Made by a program: the position numbers and the translations under genes. From contig JAGLOP010000005.1 in assembly GCA_023138835.1 (NCBI GenBank), forward strand, positions 1-64,000: a DNA stretch of 64,000 nt. Reading direction: 5' to 3'. Positions 8,563 to 17,366 of the stretch are shown piece by piece. The notes below the pieces were generated by a model. That model searched no databases. It worked only from the letters and a program-made list of their open reading frames with translations, and was not told where the DNA came from. Positions within the stretch are counted from its first letter, which is position 1, and each line of letters starts with the position of its first letter. The DNA comes from Arcobacteraceae bacterium (GTDB lineage Bacteria > Campylobacterota > Campylobacteria > Campylobacterales > Arcobacteraceae).

Positions 8563-9730
8563 AATATTAAATGACAACGATACGGTTACCACTCATATCA
8601 TAAAAAAAGATTCTCAAAATAAAGAAAATAAAATAGACTTTATCAGTTCACAATCAAAAGAACAAAATGCTTTAAACATAATAAATTCATATTACAATAA
8701 TAGTAAAACCATATTGTTTGATGATACAAATAAAATCTTATCTGCAACAATAAACAACCTAAATTTAGAGAAATTTAAAGATAAAGATTTTTCAATGCTA
8801 TTTTTTACAAGCGGCAGTACGGGAAATCCGGTTGGAGCATTAAAAACAAAACAAAATTTAGAAGATGAGGTTAATGTTTTTAGTCAATTGGTAAAACAAT
8901 ATAATATAAAAAAAGTTATAGTTACCGTCCCTTTTATACATATTTATGGAACTTTAGTTGGGCTTTTGTATCCACTTTTAAATGATATAGATATAATTTT
9001 AAAAGAGCATTTCTTACCTCATGATTTACTTGATATTATAGAAGATAACAGTTTGATAGTTACAACACCATTGTACATCAAAGCCTTAAATAAAATTGGT
9101 CATAAAAAAGATTTAAAATCATCTTTATTTATAAGTTCAACTGCACCGCTTGATAAGCAAAGTACTTGTGAATTTATAAATAAATTCAATACAAATATTA
9201 TACAACTTTTTGGATCAACAGAAACTAGCGGGATTGCCTACAAACAAAATAATGAAGAGTTATGGACACCTCTAGATAAAGTTGAAATATCAGTAAATAA
9301 AGAGAATGAACTAAAAGTGAAATCTCCTTTTGTATCAAAATTTTTGTATGAAAATGGTTTTAAAAATATAAATGGGGTGATGCAGACTTTTGATTATATT
9401 GAAATAAATAAAAACCGGTTTAATCTGGTTGGCAGAAGTTCAAAAATACTTAAAATTGCAGGTAAAAGATACTCAACAGTACAAATAGAAAATATATTAG
9501 AAGAGATTAATGAAATTTCAAAAGCACTTGTTTTTGTAAATAATAATCATAATGATAAATTGCGGGATGAAATATTAGACATAACTTTAGAGAGTCAAAA
9601 AGAATTTTCAAACTTAGAGATTAAAAAAATTTTAAAATCTAAGCTTTCAAATTTAAAGTTTTCTATAAAACTATATTTTGTAGATAAAATACCTACAAAT
9701 GCAATTGGCAAGAAGTTGAAAATTAATTAA
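8552..9730 (+). CDS. acyl-activating (AMP-binding) enzyme, ApeH-like
   Basis: This 392-residue member of the ANL adenylating superfamily has the P-loop-like motif MLFFTSGSTGNPVGALK, a QLFGSTETSG motif that closes over the adenylate, and a C-terminal lysine region (IPTNAIGKKLK). The start is TTG with AAGGA about 7 bases upstream; the first in-frame ATG would remove the nucleotide-binding motif. It is shorter than a standard acyl-CoA ligase (about 500), as ApeH-type enzymes are. The inferred role is to activate the aromatic starter acid and load it on the cluster ACP. It is the last gene of the cluster. Confidence 0.78.
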   Translation: MKIEILNDNDTVTTHIIKKDSQNKENKIDFISSQSKEQNALNIINSYYNNSKTILFDDTNKILSATINNLNLEKFKDKDFSMLFFTSGSTGNPVGALKTKQNLEDEVNVFSQLVKQYNIKKVIVTVPFIHIYGTLVGLLYPLLNDIDIILKEHFLPHDLLDIIEDNSLIVTTPLYIKALNKIGHKKDLKSSLFISSTAPLDKQSTCEFINKFNTNIIQLFGSTETSGIAYKQNNEELWTPLDKVEISVNKENELKVKSPFVSKFLYENGFKNINGVMQTFDYIEINKNRFNLVGRSSKILKIAGKRYSTVQIENILEEINEISKALVFVNNNHNDKLRDEILDITLESQKEFSNLEIKKILKSKLSNLKFSIKLYFVDKIPTNAIGKKLKIN

Positions 9731-9739
9731 TTTCTTATA

Positions 9740-10144
9740 TTATTCATCTAGCATTTCAATTTGAACATTAATTGCATTTTCTAGATTTTGTATCCATCCA
9801 TTGTAATTACTATGGATAGTATTTTTTTCTGCATCATACTTAAGATTTATACTACTAGCATAATTGATACTGTATTTAGTATTATCATAAACAATTTTAA
9901 CTATTGCCACATGACCTCTTAGCGATAACTTACCTTGAATCTCACCATCTTGTATTTTTGTCATTTTCCAGCCCAATGAAGTACCTGCAGTTTTAATAGC
10001 TTTGTAAATATCATTTGCTGATGATTTTTTTGCAATAACCGGATTATTTGGTGAATTGTAAATTGCTGCATCATAACGAGGACAGCCTGTAAAAATCAAT
10101 GTAAGGGCTATCAATAAACCGCCCATTTTAAAAGTTTTTTTCAT
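9740..10144 (-). CDS. small predicted lipoprotein, unknown function
   Basis: This 134-residue protein has a lipoprotein signal peptide: basic MKKTFK, a hydrophobic core, and lipobox LIFTGC with Cys21 as the lipidation site. The mature part has no motif I recognise; it is a short mixed alpha/beta sequence. It converges on the end of the aryl-polyene-like cluster (gap 9 bases) and is divergent from nrdD. The sequence does not show whether it takes part in either. Confidence 0.6.
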   Translation of the reverse strand: MKKTFKMGGLLIALTLIFTGCPRYDAAIYNSPNNPVIAKKSSANDIYKAIKTAGTSLGWKMTKIQDGEIQGKLSLRGHVAIVKIVYDNTKYSINYASSINLKYDAEKNTIHSNYNGWIQNLENAINVQIEMLDE

Positions 10145-10432
10145 GATTAAATCTCCTGTTTTTAATAGTTATAAATTATATCTAAATTCGATTAAAATTA
10201 AAAATTAGTTTCATCTTCTAAATAATATTTTATATTATATCCGTTAATGCCGCTAAATATAATTTCAAAAAACAAATACATACAAATTGTATAATTTATC
10301 TTTTTGTATCAAAGTATTTATCTATCGGACTTCCTTTAAGGTTGTGACTTTTAAGTGACTATTTGTATTACTTTTATTTAATACTTATTGCTATAAACTA
10401 CGAAATATATTTGAATTAACAGGGAGTAGTAT
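10145..10432. promoter_or_regulatory. divergent intergenic region upstream of nrdD; candidate extended -10 at 10389-10397
   Basis: These 288 AT-rich bases separate the leftward lipoprotein gene from nrdD and hold no credible gene. The best promoter-like element on the plus strand is TTGCTATAAA, an extended -10 sequence with its TATAAA at 10392-10397, about 36 bases before the nrdD start. A GGGAG ribosome binding site precedes the nrdD ATG. I did not find a convincing NrdR or FNR palindrome here. Confidence 0.4.
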
Positions 10433-12532
10433 ATGGTTGAAAAGATTTTAAAAAGAGATGGTGACTATAAAGAATTTCAATCTTTTAAAATAAAGGATGC
10501 TATTAAAAAAGCATTTAAAAGTACTCATACAACTTATGACAGTTCAATTTTCTTTAATGTTTTACAACTTCTTGAAAGTAAAAGAGTTGTTGTAGTTGAA
10601 GATGTACAAGATGCAATAGAACAAGAGCTTTACAAGGGTAGATATTTTGATGTTATGAAATCATTTATGCTTTATAGACATATGCATAAGATGCAAAGAG
10701 AACATGTCCTTGGACTTGATACTGACACTACTTACATAAACTCTACACAAACTATTGAAGAGTATATAAACGGAACTGATTGGAGAATAAAAGCAAACTC
10801 AAATACAGGTTATTCTCATGCTGGACTTATCAATAACAGTGCAGGTAAAATTATCGCAAATTATTGGCTTGATAAGATATACGATAAAGAAGAGGGTTAT
10901 GCTCATAGAAATGGGGATTATCATATCCATGATTTAGATAGTCTAAGCGGTTATTGTGCGGGATGGAGTTTAAGAGTTTTATTAGATGAGGGATTTAATG
11001 GAATAAGAGGAAGAGTTGAAAGTGACTCACCAAATCATTTCAGAGAAGCTTTAGGGCAAATGGCGAACTTTCTTGGTATTTTACAAAGTGAATGGGCTGG
11101 AGCTCAAGCATTTTCATCATTTGACACTTACCTTGCACCTTATGTATTTAAAGATAAATTGCCATATAAAGAGATAAAAAAAGCAGTACGAAGTTTTGTT
11201 TATAATCTGAATGTTCCTGCAAGATGGGGGCAAAGCCCATTTACAAATGTTACTATTGACTGGGTAGTTCCAGATGATTTAAAAGATCAGATTCCTACAA
11301 AAAAACAACTTCATCTTTTAGGTGATATTGACGATAAAGAACTTTTAAAAGAAGCTAATGATAGAGGCTGTAAATCTTTTGAAGATATGACTTATAAAAA
11401 CTTCCAAAAAGAGATGAACTTAATAAATAAAGCTTACTATGAAGTTATGACTGAGGGTGATAAAACAGGGCAGCCTTTTACTTTCCCAATCCCTACAGTA
11501 AACATCACTGAAGATTTTGATTGGTATGGTGAAAATACTGATTTATTATTTGAAAATACTGCAAAGATAGGTTCATCATATTTCCAAAACTTTGTAGGCA
11601 GCCAATACAAAAGAAACAAAGATGGAAAATTAGTACCAAATGAAGAGGCATATAAACCAGGTCATGTAAGAAGTATGTGTTGTAGACTTCAACTAGACTT
11701 ACGAGAGTTGCTAAAAAGGGGTGGAGGTCTTTTTGGTTCAGCTGAAATGACAGGAAGTATTGGTGTGGTTACTATCAATATGGCGAGATTAGGGTACCTC
11801 CATAAAGATGATAAAAAAGCATTATTTGCCAGAATTGAAGAGTTAATGTTATTGGCTAAATCTACATTAGAGAAAAAAAGAGTATTTATTCAAGATTTAT
11901 ATGATAGAGGACTTTTCCCATATACAAAAAGATATCTTCATCATTTTAATAATCACTTTTCAACTATTGGTATAAACGGTATAAATGAAATGGTTAGGAA
12001 TTATACAGATGATAAACATGATATTACGACTGAATACGGTATGGGTATAACTACTGAGATTTTAGATTTTATGAGAGATAAAATGGTGGAATTTCAAGAA
12101 GAAACCGGAAATTTATACAATCTTGAAGCAACACCGGCAGAGGGTACAACATATAGATTTGCAAAAGAAGATAAAAAAAGATATCCGGAAATTTTACAAG
12201 CTGGTATGGGAGATAATATATATTATACAAATTCATCACAGCTTCCTGTTGATTTAACTGATGACCCGTTTGAAGCTTTACAATTACAAGATGAGCTTCA
12301 ATGTAAATATACAGGCGGTACAGTACTTCACTTGTATATGCAAGAAAAGTTAAGTTCAACAGAAGCTTGTAGAAGACTGGTAAAAAATGTAATATCTAAT
12401 TTTAAATTGCCTTATATTACTGTTACGCCATTATTTTCTGTATGTCCGAAACATGGATATATGTCAGGTGAACATGAATATTGTCCTAAATGTGATGAAG
12501 AACTTTTAGCAGATGTAAAGATGGTTTCTTGA
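10433..12532 (+). CDS. nrdD: anaerobic ribonucleoside-triphosphate reductase catalytic subunit lacking the glycyl-radical segment
   Basis: This 699-residue class III ribonucleotide reductase large chain has an N-terminal ATP-cone (about 1-95), substrate-site Cys175 in SGYCAGWSL, Cys416/Cys417 in SMCCRL, and a C-terminal zinc site with Cys671, His674, Cys684 and Cys687 in CPKHGYMSGEHEYCPKC. The family normally continues past this zinc site for about 40 residues into the RVxGYxRPV glycyl-radical loop. Here the frame stops 12 residues after Cys687. The missing loop is found intact in a separate gene at 13336-13485, two genes downstream. The enzyme reduces NTPs to dNTPs without oxygen once the radical is installed by the activase. 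Confidence 0.93.
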   Translation: MVEKILKRDGDYKEFQSFKIKDAIKKAFKSTHTTYDSSIFFNVLQLLESKRVVVVEDVQDAIEQELYKGRYFDVMKSFMLYRHMHKMQREHVLGLDTDTTYINSTQTIEEYINGTDWRIKANSNTGYSHAGLINNSAGKIIANYWLDKIYDKEEGYAHRNGDYHIHDLDSLSGYCAGWSLRVLLDEGFNGIRGRVESDSPNHFREALGQMANFLGILQSEWAGAQAFSSFDTYLAPYVFKDKLPYKEIKKAVRSFVYNLNVPARWGQSPFTNVTIDWVVPDDLKDQIPTKKQLHLLGDIDDKELLKEANDRGCKSFEDMTYKNFQKEMNLINKAYYEVMTEGDKTGQPFTFPIPTVNITEDFDWYGENTDLLFENTAKIGSSYFQNFVGSQYKRNKDGKLVPNEEAYKPGHVRSMCCRLQLDLRELLKRGGGLFGSAEMTGSIGVVTINMARLGYLHKDDKKALFARIEELMLLAKSTLEKKRVFIQDLYDRGLFPYTKRYLHHFNNHFSTIGINGINEMVRNYTDDKHDITTEYGMGITTEILDFMRDKMVEFQEETGNLYNLEATPAEGTTYRFAKEDKKRYPEILQAGMGDNIYYTNSSQLPVDLTDDPFEALQLQDELQCKYTGGTVLHLYMQEKLSSTEACRRLVKNVISNFKLPYITVTPLFSVCPKHGYMSGEHEYCPKCDEELLADVKMVS

Positions 12533-12858
12533 TAAGTGCTGGAGAGGGTAAATATACAGTTTTTCTAACTCATGTTTATGTTGGCAAGGATTTATTGGTA
12601 ATTATAACAGGCGGTGACAAACATATTGGGGGAGTTAGCTTGGCAGATAATGGTGGTCTTTTAAGTCTTATTAAACGAGGACATAAAGATGATATCATAT
12701 CAAATATGGTGGCACCGATAATTTATAAAAAGACAAAAAAAGACACTTTGGTTATATGTGGAATACATTTGGATAATATAACAAAAAATGGTATTGATAT
12801 TTTAATAAATAATGCTAAAATATGTACAGATAAATTATTAAAGGCGATAGATGAGTGA
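12529..12858 (+). CDS. LpdD-like small protein (prenylated-flavin chaperone family) in the nrd operon
   Basis: The 109-residue frame starts at a TTG overlapping the nrdD stop by four bases. The ribosome binding site is weak, so coupling to nrdD is likely. GEGKYTVFLTHVYVGKDL followed by ITGGDKHIGGVSLADNG resembles the LpdD/UbiX-associated prenylated-flavin chaperone family. That match is from memory of the GGD-HIG pattern and is not certain. No decarboxylase of the UbiD type is nearby. Its place between the catalytic chain and the glycyl-radical peptide suggests a job in anaerobic reductase function or cofactor handling, but this is inference. Confidence 0.5.
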   Translation: MISAGEGKYTVFLTHVYVGKDLLVIITGGDKHIGGVSLADNGGLLSLIKRGHKDDIISNMVAPIIYKKTKKDTLVICGIHLDNITKNGIDILINNAKICTDKLLKAIDE

Positions 12859-13306
12859 TCTAACCAAAGAACAAGAAAATATTATGAAAGAGCATTATGA
12901 TAATCCTAAGAATAATAAAGCATTAGAAAATTATAATGCAAGAGGTGTTGGGAGAAATCCTGACAATTGGGGTCAAGTTGATATGTATCTGCAAATAGAT
13001 GAAAATGAGATTTTATCAGATTTGGGATATGAGTATAAAGGTTGCCCAACAATCTCTTTTACAGCTTCTGTATTCACGGAAGAGTTAAAAGGAGTTCCTC
13101 TACAAGATGCTCTTAAAACTACTCAAGCAGAACTGGATGAACTAAATGCACAAAGTAATTGTGATGATTGTATTAAGATGATTTTAGTTGCATTTATTGC
13201 GGCTAACGAAAATTATATCGAAAGAAAAAAAGGTATCAATACAGAAGATTATACATTTAATATGATAGAAACAACTGTACCATATACTGAACAATCTTGT
13301 GGATAG
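12851..13306 (+). CDS. NifU/IscU-like iron-sulfur scaffold protein with altered cysteine set
   Basis: This 151-residue protein follows the NifU/IscU N-terminal domain: EHYDNPKN at the start, KGCPTISFTASVFTEELKG around Cys65, and NCDDCIKM with Cys104 and Cys107. The first scaffold cysteine of the family (in the CGD motif) is Trp40 here (NPDNWGQVDM). A late Cys150 near the C-terminus is extra. It may therefore hold or pass an Fe-S cluster in a non-standard way. It overlaps the preceding gene by 8 bases and precedes the glycyl-radical gene. A role in loading the 4Fe-4S cluster of the activase is plausible. Confidence 0.75.
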   Translation: MSDLTKEQENIMKEHYDNPKNNKALENYNARGVGRNPDNWGQVDMYLQIDENEILSDLGYEYKGCPTISFTASVFTEELKGVPLQDALKTTQAELDELNAQSNCDDCIKMILVAFIAANENYIERKKGINTEDYTFNMIETTVPYTEQSCG

Positions 13307-13335
13307 AATATAAAATTTAAAAAAAGGAATAAAAA

Positions 13336-13485
13336 ATGAGCAAAAATGAAATGTTAGAAAAATTAAAAGACAAAAGACAAAAGTGTATAGTATATACAAG
13401 AGTTATGGGTTATCACAGACCGGTTGAAAGTTTTAATATAGGTAAAATAGGTGAGCACAAACAAAGAAAACAATTTATTGAATAA
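13336..13485 (+). CDS. stand-alone glycyl-radical subunit of the class III ribonucleotide reductase
   Basis: This 49-residue gene has a good ribosome binding site (AAAAAGGAAT, about 5 bases before the ATG). Its core reads VYTRVMGYHRPVESFNIGK, then an EHKQRKQF end, which is the glycyl-radical loop of class III ribonucleotide reductases. Gly25 is the predicted radical carrier. An N-terminal lysine-rich helix (about 1-16) replaces the usual link to the catalytic barrel. Cys17 is the only cysteine. The activase gene overlaps its 3' end by 35 bases. This peptide supplies exactly the part missing from NrdD at 10433-12532, so the enzyme should work as a two-chain complex. The motif match is strong; assembly is inference. 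Confidence 0.88.
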   Translation: MSKNEMLEKLKDKRQKCIVYTRVMGYHRPVESFNIGKIGEHKQRKQFIE

Positions 13486-14152
13486 AAAAGTTGTTTATGA
13501 TTTAACTGCTTTTTCACATCTTGATTTTCCTGACCATCTATCTTGTATAGTATGGCTGGTTGGCTGTAATATGAGATGTGATTATTGTTACAATAAAGAT
13601 ATAGTCCTTAGCAATGAGGGGAAGCTGTCTTTTAATGATATTTTATCTTTTTTGAACAAAAGAATAGGCTTACTTGATGCAGTGGTATTATCAGGCGGTG
13701 AAGCTACAGGGCATGATTTAATCTCTTTTTGTAAAGAGGTCAAGAAGTTGGGCTTTTTAATAAAATTAGATACAAATGGATTAAACTTTGAACATCTAAA
13801 AAAACTGCTAAACCTAAATTTAATTGATTACATTGCACTTGATTACAAAGCACCTAAGTATAAATTTAGTGAAATAACTCATTCAAATAAATTTAATTTA
13901 TTTAGTAAAACTTTAGATTATTTAATCAATATTGATTTTCCATTTGAAGTTAGAACGACTATACATAGTGATTTACTAGATGAAAAAGATATAAATTTTA
14001 TTTGTGAAGATTTAAAACAAAGAGGATACAATAAAAAATATTATCTGCAAAACTTCTTAGATACAGGAGATAATATTGGGGAAATTACACAGTCTTCAAA
14101 AACTTTTGATAAATCACTATTATCCAATCATTTAGAAATAGTTTGGAGATAA
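13451..14152 (+). CDS. nrdG: anaerobic ribonucleoside-triphosphate reductase activating protein (radical SAM)
   Basis: This 233-residue radical SAM enzyme has the 4Fe-4S motif Cys39-X3-Cys43-X2-Cys46 in GCNMRCDYC, followed by the VVLSGGEATGH stretch typical of SAM binding. It should cleave S-adenosylmethionine to place the radical on Gly25 of the small glycyl-radical peptide just upstream. The start is uncertain: GTG at 13451 overlaps that gene by 35 bases, and TTG at 13478 would overlap by 8. Both ribosome binding sites are weak, so translational coupling is likely. Its stop abuts the convergent response-regulator gene. Confidence 0.88.
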   Translation: MSTNKENNLLNKKVVYDLTAFSHLDFPDHLSCIVWLVGCNMRCDYCYNKDIVLSNEGKLSFNDILSFLNKRIGLLDAVVLSGGEATGHDLISFCKEVKKLGFLIKLDTNGLNFEHLKKLLNLNLIDYIALDYKAPKYKFSEITHSNKFNLFSKTLDYLINIDFPFEVRTTIHSDLLDEKDINFICEDLKQRGYNKKYYLQNFLDTGDNIGEITQSSKTFDKSLLSNHLEIVWR

Positions 14153-14827
14153 TTATTCTAAAGTAAGCTGATATCCCTGCCCTTTAATGTTTTGAATTAG
14201 TCTTTTTGAAGTTTTTAATCTTAACCGTTTAATAAAAGTTCTAAGCCTCTCATCACTAACCTCTTCATTTTCCCATAATTTATTTTTAATAGTTTGAGCA
14301 GTTATAATATTTTTATGACTTTGCAGTAAGATTAACAAAAATTGACTTTCTCTTTTAGTTAGAGTGACATACTTATCATTTTTATATAAATTACAAGAAT
14401 TCCTGTTAAATTTAAATTCATCTATTAAAGATATAAGTTTTTTCTCAAATTCAGAACTTATAGAGTTAATATAATCCAATAATTCATCTGGATCAAATGG
14501 TTTTATAAAATATTTAATAACACCAACATCTATGGCATTTAGAAATTTATCTTTATCACTAAAAGCACTTAATATAATAATTGGTATATTTGGATTTATC
14601 TGTTTTAATTCACTTGCCATCTCCAAACCTGTTAAATCCGGCATCATAATATCTGTAATTACAAGATCAGGAGAGATCTCTAAGAATTTCTTAAGACCCT
14701 CTTTCCCGTTATTTGTTACAGTAAAGCTGTAAAAGCTATCTCCAATTGCATCTTTTAAAAGTTTAGCTAAGTTTTTTTCATCCTCAACCAATAATACTTT
14801 TAATTCTTTTAAGAAATTACTATTCAT
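14153..14827 (-). CDS. OmpR-type response regulator, orphan
   Basis: This 224-residue protein has a receiver domain (about 8-125; acidic pocket VEDE, phospho-acceptor Asp59 in VITDIMMPD, Lys in IKYFIKPFD) and a C-terminal winged-helix DNA-binding domain (about 140-224). The start has an AAAGGAT ribosome binding site. No histidine kinase is adjacent, so its partner lies elsewhere. It converges with the nrd operon with no gap, and infC lies upstream with its own direction leftward. Confidence 0.88.
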   Translation of the reverse strand: MNSNFLKELKVLLVEDEKNLAKLLKDAIGDSFYSFTVTNNGKEGLKKFLEISPDLVITDIMMPDLTGLEMASELKQINPNIPIIILSAFSDKDKFLNAIDVGVIKYFIKPFDPDELLDYINSISSEFEKKLISLIDEFKFNRNSCNLYKNDKYVTLTKRESQFLLILLQSHKNIITAQTIKNKLWENEEVSDERLRTFIKRLRLKTSKRLIQNIKGQGYQLTLE

Positions 14828-14900
14828 ATCATCCTTTCAAAGAAATTATAATAATCTTCGAAGAGATATTTTAAAGTTTAATTTATAAATATCTAAAAAA

Positions 14901-15446
14901 CTATTTTTTCTCTTTTTTAGAAGGTACTACCAGCATATTTACATATCTACCTTCAAATTTTGGCTTATTATCCATAGTACCAATATCTTCAACCATTGCC
15001 CATACACGATTTAGTACTTCAGCTCCAGCTGCCGGATTTGACATCTCTCTACCTCTTAAAAATACTCTAAATTTTACATGGTTACCTTTTTCAAGGAACT
15101 CACGTGCGTGTTGAACTTTATAGCTAATGTCATTATCAGCAATTTTTACAGATAGTTTAATCTCTTTAGTTACGATTATTTTTTGATTTTTTCTAGCTTC
15201 TTTTTTCTTTTTTTCTAGTTGGTATTTATATTTACCATAATCCATAATTTTAACAACAGGAGGTTTTCCATTTGGTGCAATACAAACTAAGTCTAATCCT
15301 GCCTCATCTGCAAGTGCTTGTGCTTCTCTTGAACTAATTATTCCAAAAGATTGTCCATCATCACCATTACATCTAACTTCTTTAAATCTGATGTCTTCAT
15401 TCATCATCACTTCATCTTGTTTTTTTCTATTATCTTTAAAACTCAA
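14901..15446 (-). CDS. infC: translation initiation factor IF-3
   Basis: This 181-residue factor binds the 30S subunit and checks start codon pairing. The N-terminal domain contains [11 protein letters not shown] and the linker is lysine-rich ([11 protein letters not shown]). The C-terminal domain carries [20 protein letters not shown] and ends in a basic tail. The start is TTG, overlapping the thrS stop (TTGA); a TAG lies just upstream in frame, so no longer form exists. A rare start codon is characteristic of infC, where it allows self-control, although ATT is the usual one. Confidence 0.95.
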   Translation of the reverse strand: MSFKDNRKKQDEVMMNEDIRFKEVRCNGDDGQSFGIISSREAQALADEAGLDLVCIAPNGKPPVVKIMDYGKYKYQLEKKKKEARKNQKIIVTKEIKLSVKIADNDISYKVQHAREFLEKGNHVKFRVFLRGREMSNPAAGAEVLNRVWAMVEDIGTMDNKPKFEGRYVNMLVVPSKKEKK

Positions 15447-17260
15447 ATTCTATCCTCACTCTTTTTATTATTTAGCATCTGAATAAATGCTTCTTTAGTC
15501 ATCTCACTTCGTTCCCTTGCTCTTCTATCTCTTAAAGCAATTGTGCTGTTCGCAACCTCATCATCTCCAATTACAACAATCATCGGAACTCTTTGTTTTT
15601 CAGCAGTTCTAATTCTTTTGTTTAAACTGTCATTCTTATCAAATACATCACTGTCAATTTCAATTTCTTGAAGTTCTTTTTGTAATTGTTTTGCATATTC
15701 TACATGTGAATCGGCAATTGGAATAAGTATAACACCCGTAGGCGCAATACTTAAAGGAAATTCACCGGCATAATGTTCAGTTAAAATTCCAATAAATCTT
15801 TCAAAAGAACCTAAAATAGCTCTGTGAATCATCACTGGACGCTCTCTTGTATCATCTTTTGTCGTATAATGAAGATCAAATCTTTCAGGTAAATTCATAT
15901 CAATTTGAATAGTACCACACTGCCATTTTCTACCAATTGCATCTAAAATTTTAATATCAATCTTTGGACCGTAAAATGCTCCACCACCTTCATCAATACC
16001 ATAAGTATAACCATTTTCATCTAAAGCATCCATAATACCTTTGGTTGTGGTTTCCCAAAATTCATCATCTCCGATCGCTTTTTTAGGTTTTGTAGATACT
16101 TCTAATTCATATTCAAAATTAAAGTGACCCATTAGACTTTCAACAAATTCAAGAACTTCAATAATTTCAGTTTTTACTTGTGTTTGTGTACAAAAGATAT
16201 GTGCATCATCTTGTGTAAATTCTCTTACTCTAAATAGACCATGCAAGGCACCACTTAATTCATGTCTATGAACTATACCGTATTCAAAGAATTTTAATGG
16301 TAAATCTCTATAAGAAACTAAATCATCTTTAAATATCGCAATATGACCAACACAGTTCATAGGTTTTAAACCATACTCTTGGCTCTCAACAGTTGTAAAA
16401 TACATATTTTCTTTATAGTTAGCATAATGCCCTGATTTTACCCAAGCTTCTGCTTTTAAAATTTCTGGAGCACATACGGGCTGATACCCTCTGACTCTAT
16501 GTGCTTTGTAAAGAAGTTGTTCTAGCTTACCTCTAAGTCTCGCACCTGCTGGTAACCATAATGGTAACCCGGCACCTATATCATCACTAAAAGTAAATAG
16601 TTTTAAATCAGTTCCCAGTCTTCTATGGTCTCTTTTCTTTGCTTCTTCAAGCATAGTTACATAATCTTTAAGTTCAGCTTTATCAAAAAATGAGATACCA
16701 TAAATTCTAGTAATCATCTCATTAGCTTCATCTCCGCCTAAATAAGCACCTGCTACTCGAATAAGTTTAAAGTTTCTTATCATTCTAGTATTTGGTACAT
16801 GAGGACCACGGCAAAGGTCTTCAAAATCACCTTGTTTATAAATAGTTAAAACATCATCGCAGATTTTTTCTAAAACAGCTTGTTTTAATTCATCACTGGC
16901 AAATTTTTTAATGATTTCTTTTCTTGAAACCTCAAATCTTTCAATTGGTAATTTTTTACCGGCAAGCTCTTTCATCTTCTTTTCAATCGCAGGTAAATCC
17001 TCATCATTTAATTGATGTTCTAATTTAAAGTCATAATAAAAACCTTCTTTTACAACAGGCCCTACAAAAAATTTAGCTTCTGGATGTAACTCTTTTATAG
17101 CTTGTGCCATAAGGTGAGCGGTTGAGTGTCGTAAAACTTCTAAAGCTTCAGCAGAGCTGTCAGCTTTAATTTGTTCATTATCTTCAAGCTTGATATCTAA
17201 AGCTTGTGCAGTCTGAAGGTCAATAATCTGACCGTCTTTTTTAATGGCAATGCAGTCCAA
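15443..17260 (-). CDS. thrS: threonyl-tRNA synthetase
   Basis: This 605-residue class II synthetase has the editing-domain motif HSTAHLMAQ (about 46), the zinc cysteine in KPMNCVGH, motif 2 in [14 protein letters not shown], and motif 3 in [10 protein letters not shown]. The N-terminal TGS domain is shortened compared with the 640-residue E. coli enzyme, as is usual in Campylobacterota. The start is TTG with AAAGGA about 6 bases upstream and no better ATG nearby. It is translationally coupled to infC, the common arrangement. Confidence 0.96.
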   Translation of the reverse strand: MDCIAIKKDGQIIDLQTAQALDIKLEDNEQIKADSSAEALEVLRHSTAHLMAQAIKELHPEAKFFVGPVVKEGFYYDFKLEHQLNDEDLPAIEKKMKELAGKKLPIERFEVSRKEIIKKFASDELKQAVLEKICDDVLTIYKQGDFEDLCRGPHVPNTRMIRNFKLIRVAGAYLGGDEANEMITRIYGISFFDKAELKDYVTMLEEAKKRDHRRLGTDLKLFTFSDDIGAGLPLWLPAGARLRGKLEQLLYKAHRVRGYQPVCAPEILKAEAWVKSGHYANYKENMYFTTVESQEYGLKPMNCVGHIAIFKDDLVSYRDLPLKFFEYGIVHRHELSGALHGLFRVREFTQDDAHIFCTQTQVKTEIIEVLEFVESLMGHFNFEYELEVSTKPKKAIGDDEFWETTTKGIMDALDENGYTYGIDEGGGAFYGPKIDIKILDAIGRKWQCGTIQIDMNLPERFDLHYTTKDDTRERPVMIHRAILGSFERFIGILTEHYAGEFPLSIAPTGVILIPIADSHVEYAKQLQKELQEIEIDSDVFDKNDSLNKRIRTAEKQRVPMIVVIGDDEVANSTIALRDRRARERSEMTKEAFIQMLNNKKSEDRI

Positions 17261-17366
17261 TAAAATCCTTTGTTAAAATATATTTAGATATTCTAACAAA
17301 GTTGGACTTAAAACTTATACTTATAGTAGTTTAAAAGCCATTTATCCTCGATAAATCTGCGAAATT

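Noticed and set aside
9740-10144. Lipoprotein as the carrier protein of the aryl-polyene-like cluster
   Set aside because: It is on the opposite strand with no recognisable domain, so proximity alone does not support it.
10145-10432. NrdR or FNR box upstream of nrdD
   Set aside because: I looked for the palindromes and saw no sequence close enough to either consensus.
12500-13485. A sequencing frameshift or point mutation as the cause of the shortened NrdD
   Set aside because: The missing segment lies about 800 bases downstream, past two complete genes with their own starts and overlaps, and the small gene has its own ribosome binding site. A simple frameshift cannot give this layout.
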